A stretch of 16,570 bases of DNA from JBCBKZ01 sp039026975 (GTDB lineage: Bacteria; Bacteroidota; Bacteroidia; J057), in NCBI GenBank assembly GCA_039026975.1, contig JBCCLI010000108.1, forward strand, positions 1 through 16,570, in the 5' to 3' direction. Every line of letters starts with the position of its first letter. The first letter of the stretch is position 1. The notes below the pieces were generated by a model. That model saw only the letters and a program-made list of their open reading frames with translations, searched no databases and was not told where the DNA came from. The translations under genes were made by a program, and so were the position numbers. Positions 14,073 through 16,570 of the stretch are shown piece by piece.

Positions 14073-15755
14073 ATGAGTAATTTTCAACCTTACATTTTCT
14101 TAGGCTTCCTCTCCCTGAGTACCCTGTCCCTCTCACTGGGTCAGGATAATGATATTCTCCTACAGCATGAGCTTTACCAATACGCTGACAGACTACAAAT
14201 AAAATATCCCCAGGATACTGCCCTCTTCCTGGGGGCAAAACCCTACGGAAGAGATGCACTCAATCAGTTTTTTGCTTTCGCAGACACCTCCTCCATGGGC
14301 TATAAACAAAAAGCATGGCATAAGCGGATGCAGTATTTATTGGATGATGAGCTTAGCCTTAAGCAAGTAGGAGAAGGGGTATTTAACACCCTGTATAAGA
14401 ATAAGCGAGACTTCTTTCATATCCAGACCCCCACAGTTAACATATTTATTAACCCTGCCTTGAACCTGGGCGTAGGCAGAGAAACACATGAGTTTTCTAC
14501 GGGTATTTCTCCGCAGACCTTATTAAACAACAGCAGAGGCATTAGTATTAGGGGAACACTCTTCAATAAAATTGGCTTTTATAGTGAGGTGTATGATAAT
14601 ATCACCCGGTTTCCCCAGTACCAATTTGATCGCTACCGGCAAACAGATGTATTGGAAGGTGAAGCCTTTATTAAATTATTTGGCGAGCAGAACGGGCTGG
14701 ATTACCTAAGCTCAAAGGCCTATATCACAGTCAGCCCTATTAAAAATATCCGCATTAAGTTTGGTAAGGACAGGGCCTTTTGGGGATATGGACATCAGAG
14801 TTTAGCATTATCTGATGTGGCTACAGACCATTTACTGCTAAATATAAGGACCCGTTTCTGGAAATTTGAGTACGTCAATCACTTTGCTCAAATGATTGAC
14901 TTCGTGAGAAATAAGCGTGATGATGAAGGCACTTTCCCAAGAAAGTTCGCAGTCTTCCATCAGTTAACCTTCCAGCCTAATAGCAGATGGAGTCTGGGGC
15001 TGTTTGAATCTATCGTCTATACCCCCACCCTGGCTAATGGAAATAGGGGGTTTGAACTGTCTTACCTGAACCCCATTATCTTTTACCGCAGTGCAGAGCA
15101 AGCACTTGGGAGTCCTGATAACTCCTTTCTGGGCTTACAGGGACGCGTAAACCTCTGGAAACGCCTCCAGCTCTATGGACAGCTGACCATAGACGATTAT
15201 AATTTTGGAGTAAGAGACCAAGGGAGTGGTTATTGGGCGAATAAATACGGGTATCAGCTGGGACTTAAGTACATAGATGTGCTGAATATCCCTAGCATGG
15301 ATTTACAGCTGGAGTATAATAGCGTACGTCCCTACACCTACCAGCATATCAATGTGTCTGCGAGCTACCAGCATTACGGCCAATCCCTGGGACATGCTGC
15401 TGGTGCCAACCTATATGATGTTACTGCCATCCTCAGGTACAGGCCTCTTCCTGCCTTACAGCTATACGGCTCTTATACCTACCTGAAACAAGGCCTGGAT
15501 GAAAATGGCATTAACTATGGGGCTGATCCAAGCATATCTTATGCGGTGAACAGATTCCAGGACTTCAATAATACGGTGGCCCAAGGTAGCACCTATACGG
15601 TTCATCAATTATTTGGAAGAGCCAGCTACCAACTATGGAAGACAGATGCTTACTTAGATGGGGAACTGGTATGGCGAGAAGAAACAGGGGGCAGAACCGT
15701 TTACCTACTAGCAGGACTCAGGGTAGGTATCCCAGGTAGAATACAAAGAAGATAA
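14073..15755 (+). CDS. Wzi-like capsule-assembly outer-membrane protein
   Basis: A 560-residue beta-barrel protein with a signal peptide (residues 1-24, ending SLSLGQ). The mature N-terminus (LLQHELYQYADRLQIKYPQ) is followed by a long run of strands with the Caps_assemb_Wzi (PF14052) features: ISIRGTLFNKIGFYSEVYDN, KFGKDRAFWGYGHQSLALSD, YLNPIIFYRSAEQALGSPDN and LYGQLTIDDYNF. The family anchors or organises capsular polysaccharide at the outer membrane. The Bacteroidota versions are longer than the Escherichia coli protein, and this length is normal for them. The divergent glycosyltransferase upstream supports a role in surface glycan. A bidirectional terminator follows. Confidence 0.85.
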   Translation: MSNFQPYIFLGFLSLSTLSLSLGQDNDILLQHELYQYADRLQIKYPQDTALFLGAKPYGRDALNQFFAFADTSSMGYKQKAWHKRMQYLLDDELSLKQVGEGVFNTLYKNKRDFFHIQTPTVNIFINPALNLGVGRETHEFSTGISPQTLLNNSRGISIRGTLFNKIGFYSEVYDNITRFPQYQFDRYRQTDVLEGEAFIKLFGEQNGLDYLSSKAYITVSPIKNIRIKFGKDRAFWGYGHQSLALSDVATDHLLLNIRTRFWKFEYVNHFAQMIDFVRNKRDDEGTFPRKFAVFHQLTFQPNSRWSLGLFESIVYTPTLANGNRGFELSYLNPIIFYRSAEQALGSPDNSFLGLQGRVNLWKRLQLYGQLTIDDYNFGVRDQGSGYWANKYGYQLGLKYIDVLNIPSMDLQLEYNSVRPYTYQHINVSASYQHYGQSLGHAAGANLYDVTAILRYRPLPALQLYGSYTYLKQGLDENGINYGADPSISYAVNRFQDFNNTVAQGSTYTVHQLFGRASYQLWKTDAYLDGELVWREETGGRTVYLLAGLRVGIPGRIQRR

Positions 15756-15759
15756 CACA

Positions 15760-15785
15760 AAGGCGAGCCTAAGTAGACTCGCCTT
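15760..15785. terminator. Bidirectional terminator between the Wzi-like and TPR genes
   Basis: AAGGCGAG (15760-15767) and CTCGCCTT (15778-15785) make a perfect 8-bp stem with a 10-base loop. The two convergent genes end 5 bases to its left and 26 bases to its right. The flanks (ATTACTTT on plus, TTTGTG on minus) are modestly T-rich on both strands. Confidence 0.75.
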
Positions 15786-15810
15786 ATTACTTTATGGTTT
15801 CTCCCGGCTA

Positions 15811-16570
15811 TTACTGCTGGGCCATGATTTCTTGCTGCTTCTTCACGTACTCATTGATCACAGACTCTTCCTCATCCAGATAGTATGAAATACTTACTAA
15901 CTGATTAATCCACTCGGCTACATCTGGCTCCAGGCTGTGAAGCTTTTTCATGATAGGATAAGCGTTAGCTAATTGTTCTTTCACTTTTTTATCGGCTTCA
16001 TCAATTTCAGCTTCTTTTGTCAGCTTGGACTTAGCTTCATTAGTCTCAGCTGCCTGGTTCACAAAGAAGGCCCCTAGCTGTATATTAGCACTCAGGTTAT
16101 CAGGATCATTCTCTAATACTTTTTTGTATTGAACTATGGCATCTTCTCCTCTTCCGTTTTTCTCCAATAGAGAACCATAAACTACTCTGATAGCGTTATC
16201 ATCAGGATTTGCATTTAAGCTGGCCTCAAATTTCTCAATGGCTTTATCAAGTAATTGAGGGTTTTTCTGATAAATACTGAGTTCTGTACGCTCCAGGTCC
16301 TCATCACCAGGGAACATTTTCCTTCCTCTGTCTATGAAGTTCAAGGCGTCTGTGGGCTTATTCTGAAGATCATAAGAACTTACCAGCAATAGGTAAGCGG
16401 TAGCCACGTCCTTATTAGGCTCCTCAGGATTACTCCCTTCGTAAATATCGGCTACCTTAATCCAACTTGTCTGTGCCCCAGAGGTATCTTTTACCATCCA
16501 CTGGGAGTATCCCAGCATCAGATTAGTATTTAGGTCCTCTCCGTTGAGTTCAGCAGCCCTATCAAAGTGC
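15811..16570 (-). CDS. TPR-repeat protein (C-terminal part; partial)
   Basis: The minus frame stays open to the right edge: codons before the internal Met at 16518 read HFDRAAELNGEDLNTNL, itself TPR-like, so the true start lies outside the window. The 253 visible residues contain tetratricopeptide units such as AYLLLVSSYDLQNKPTDALN, LDKAIEKFEASLNANPDD and GRGEDAIVQYKKVLENDPDN, then a charged helical segment (AKSKLTKEAEIDEADKKVKE) and a C-terminal tail ending KKQQEIMAQQ. TPRs mediate protein contacts; in Bacteroidota such proteins are often periplasmic, but the export signal would be outside the window. It is separated from the Wzi-like gene by a terminator, so no functional link is shown. Confidence 0.85.
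   Translation of the reverse strand, partial: HFDRAAELNGEDLNTNLMLGYSQWMVKDTSGAQTSWIKVADIYEGSNPEEPNKDVATAYLLLVSSYDLQNKPTDALNFIDRGRKMFPGDEDLERTELSIYQKNPQLLDKAIEKFEASLNANPDDNAIRVVYGSLLEKNGRGEDAIVQYKKVLENDPDNLSANIQLGAFFVNQAAETNEAKSKLTKEAEIDEADKKVKEQLANAYPIMKKLHSLEPDVAEWINQLVSISYYLDEEESVINEYVKKQQEIMAQQ

Overview
The window looks like chromosomal DNA of a free-living Bacteroidota bacterium, probably of the Cytophagales or a nearby order. The evidence is a set of families concentrated in that phylum: a DUF2490 outer-membrane protein, a DUF1460 NlpC/P60 amidase, a lipoprotein with an LruC/DUF4842 domain, a Wzi-like capsule barrel, and a secreted protein whose C-terminus resembles a type IX sorting domain. 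Genes are mostly single or in very short units, ribosome-binding sites are weak (also typical of the phylum), and rho-independent-like hairpins separate many units. No phage, insertion sequence, rRNA, tRNA or CRISPR array was seen.

Left part (1-4800): the start of a secreted protein runs off the left edge (minus). It is divergent from a DUF2490 barrel. A decayed minus-strand gene for a small secreted protein (965-1598) follows, then a periplasmic DUF1460 muropeptide amidase (minus). Next comes the most unusual gene (2809-4149): a protein with an RGG-like Arg/Gly/Tyr/Asp repeat region, a small apparently folded domain, a run of nine basic residues and a Glu-rich heptad-repeat tail. QueD, a 7-deazapurine (queuosine precursor) enzyme, follows on the minus strand.

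Middle part (4800-10650): a large LruC-domain lipoprotein (minus), an alpha/beta serine hydrolase (plus) converging with a small one-helix membrane protein (minus), a small-type transaldolase, and sucC (succinyl-CoA ligase beta subunit) with no sucD beside it. The last two are housekeeping carbon metabolism and each has its own terminator.

Right part (10650-16570): a 310-base non-coding stretch with a compound inverted repeat precedes a VapBC-type toxin-antitoxin pair. A secreted multidomain protein starts 16 bases after the toxin gene. A family 4-like glycosyltransferase (minus) and a Wzi-like capsule-assembly outer-membrane protein (plus) are divergent and may act together in surface polysaccharide. 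A bidirectional terminator separates the latter from a TPR protein (minus) that runs off the right edge.

The strongest candidate for new biology is the tripartite low-complexity protein at 2809-4149. The rest is mostly recognisable.
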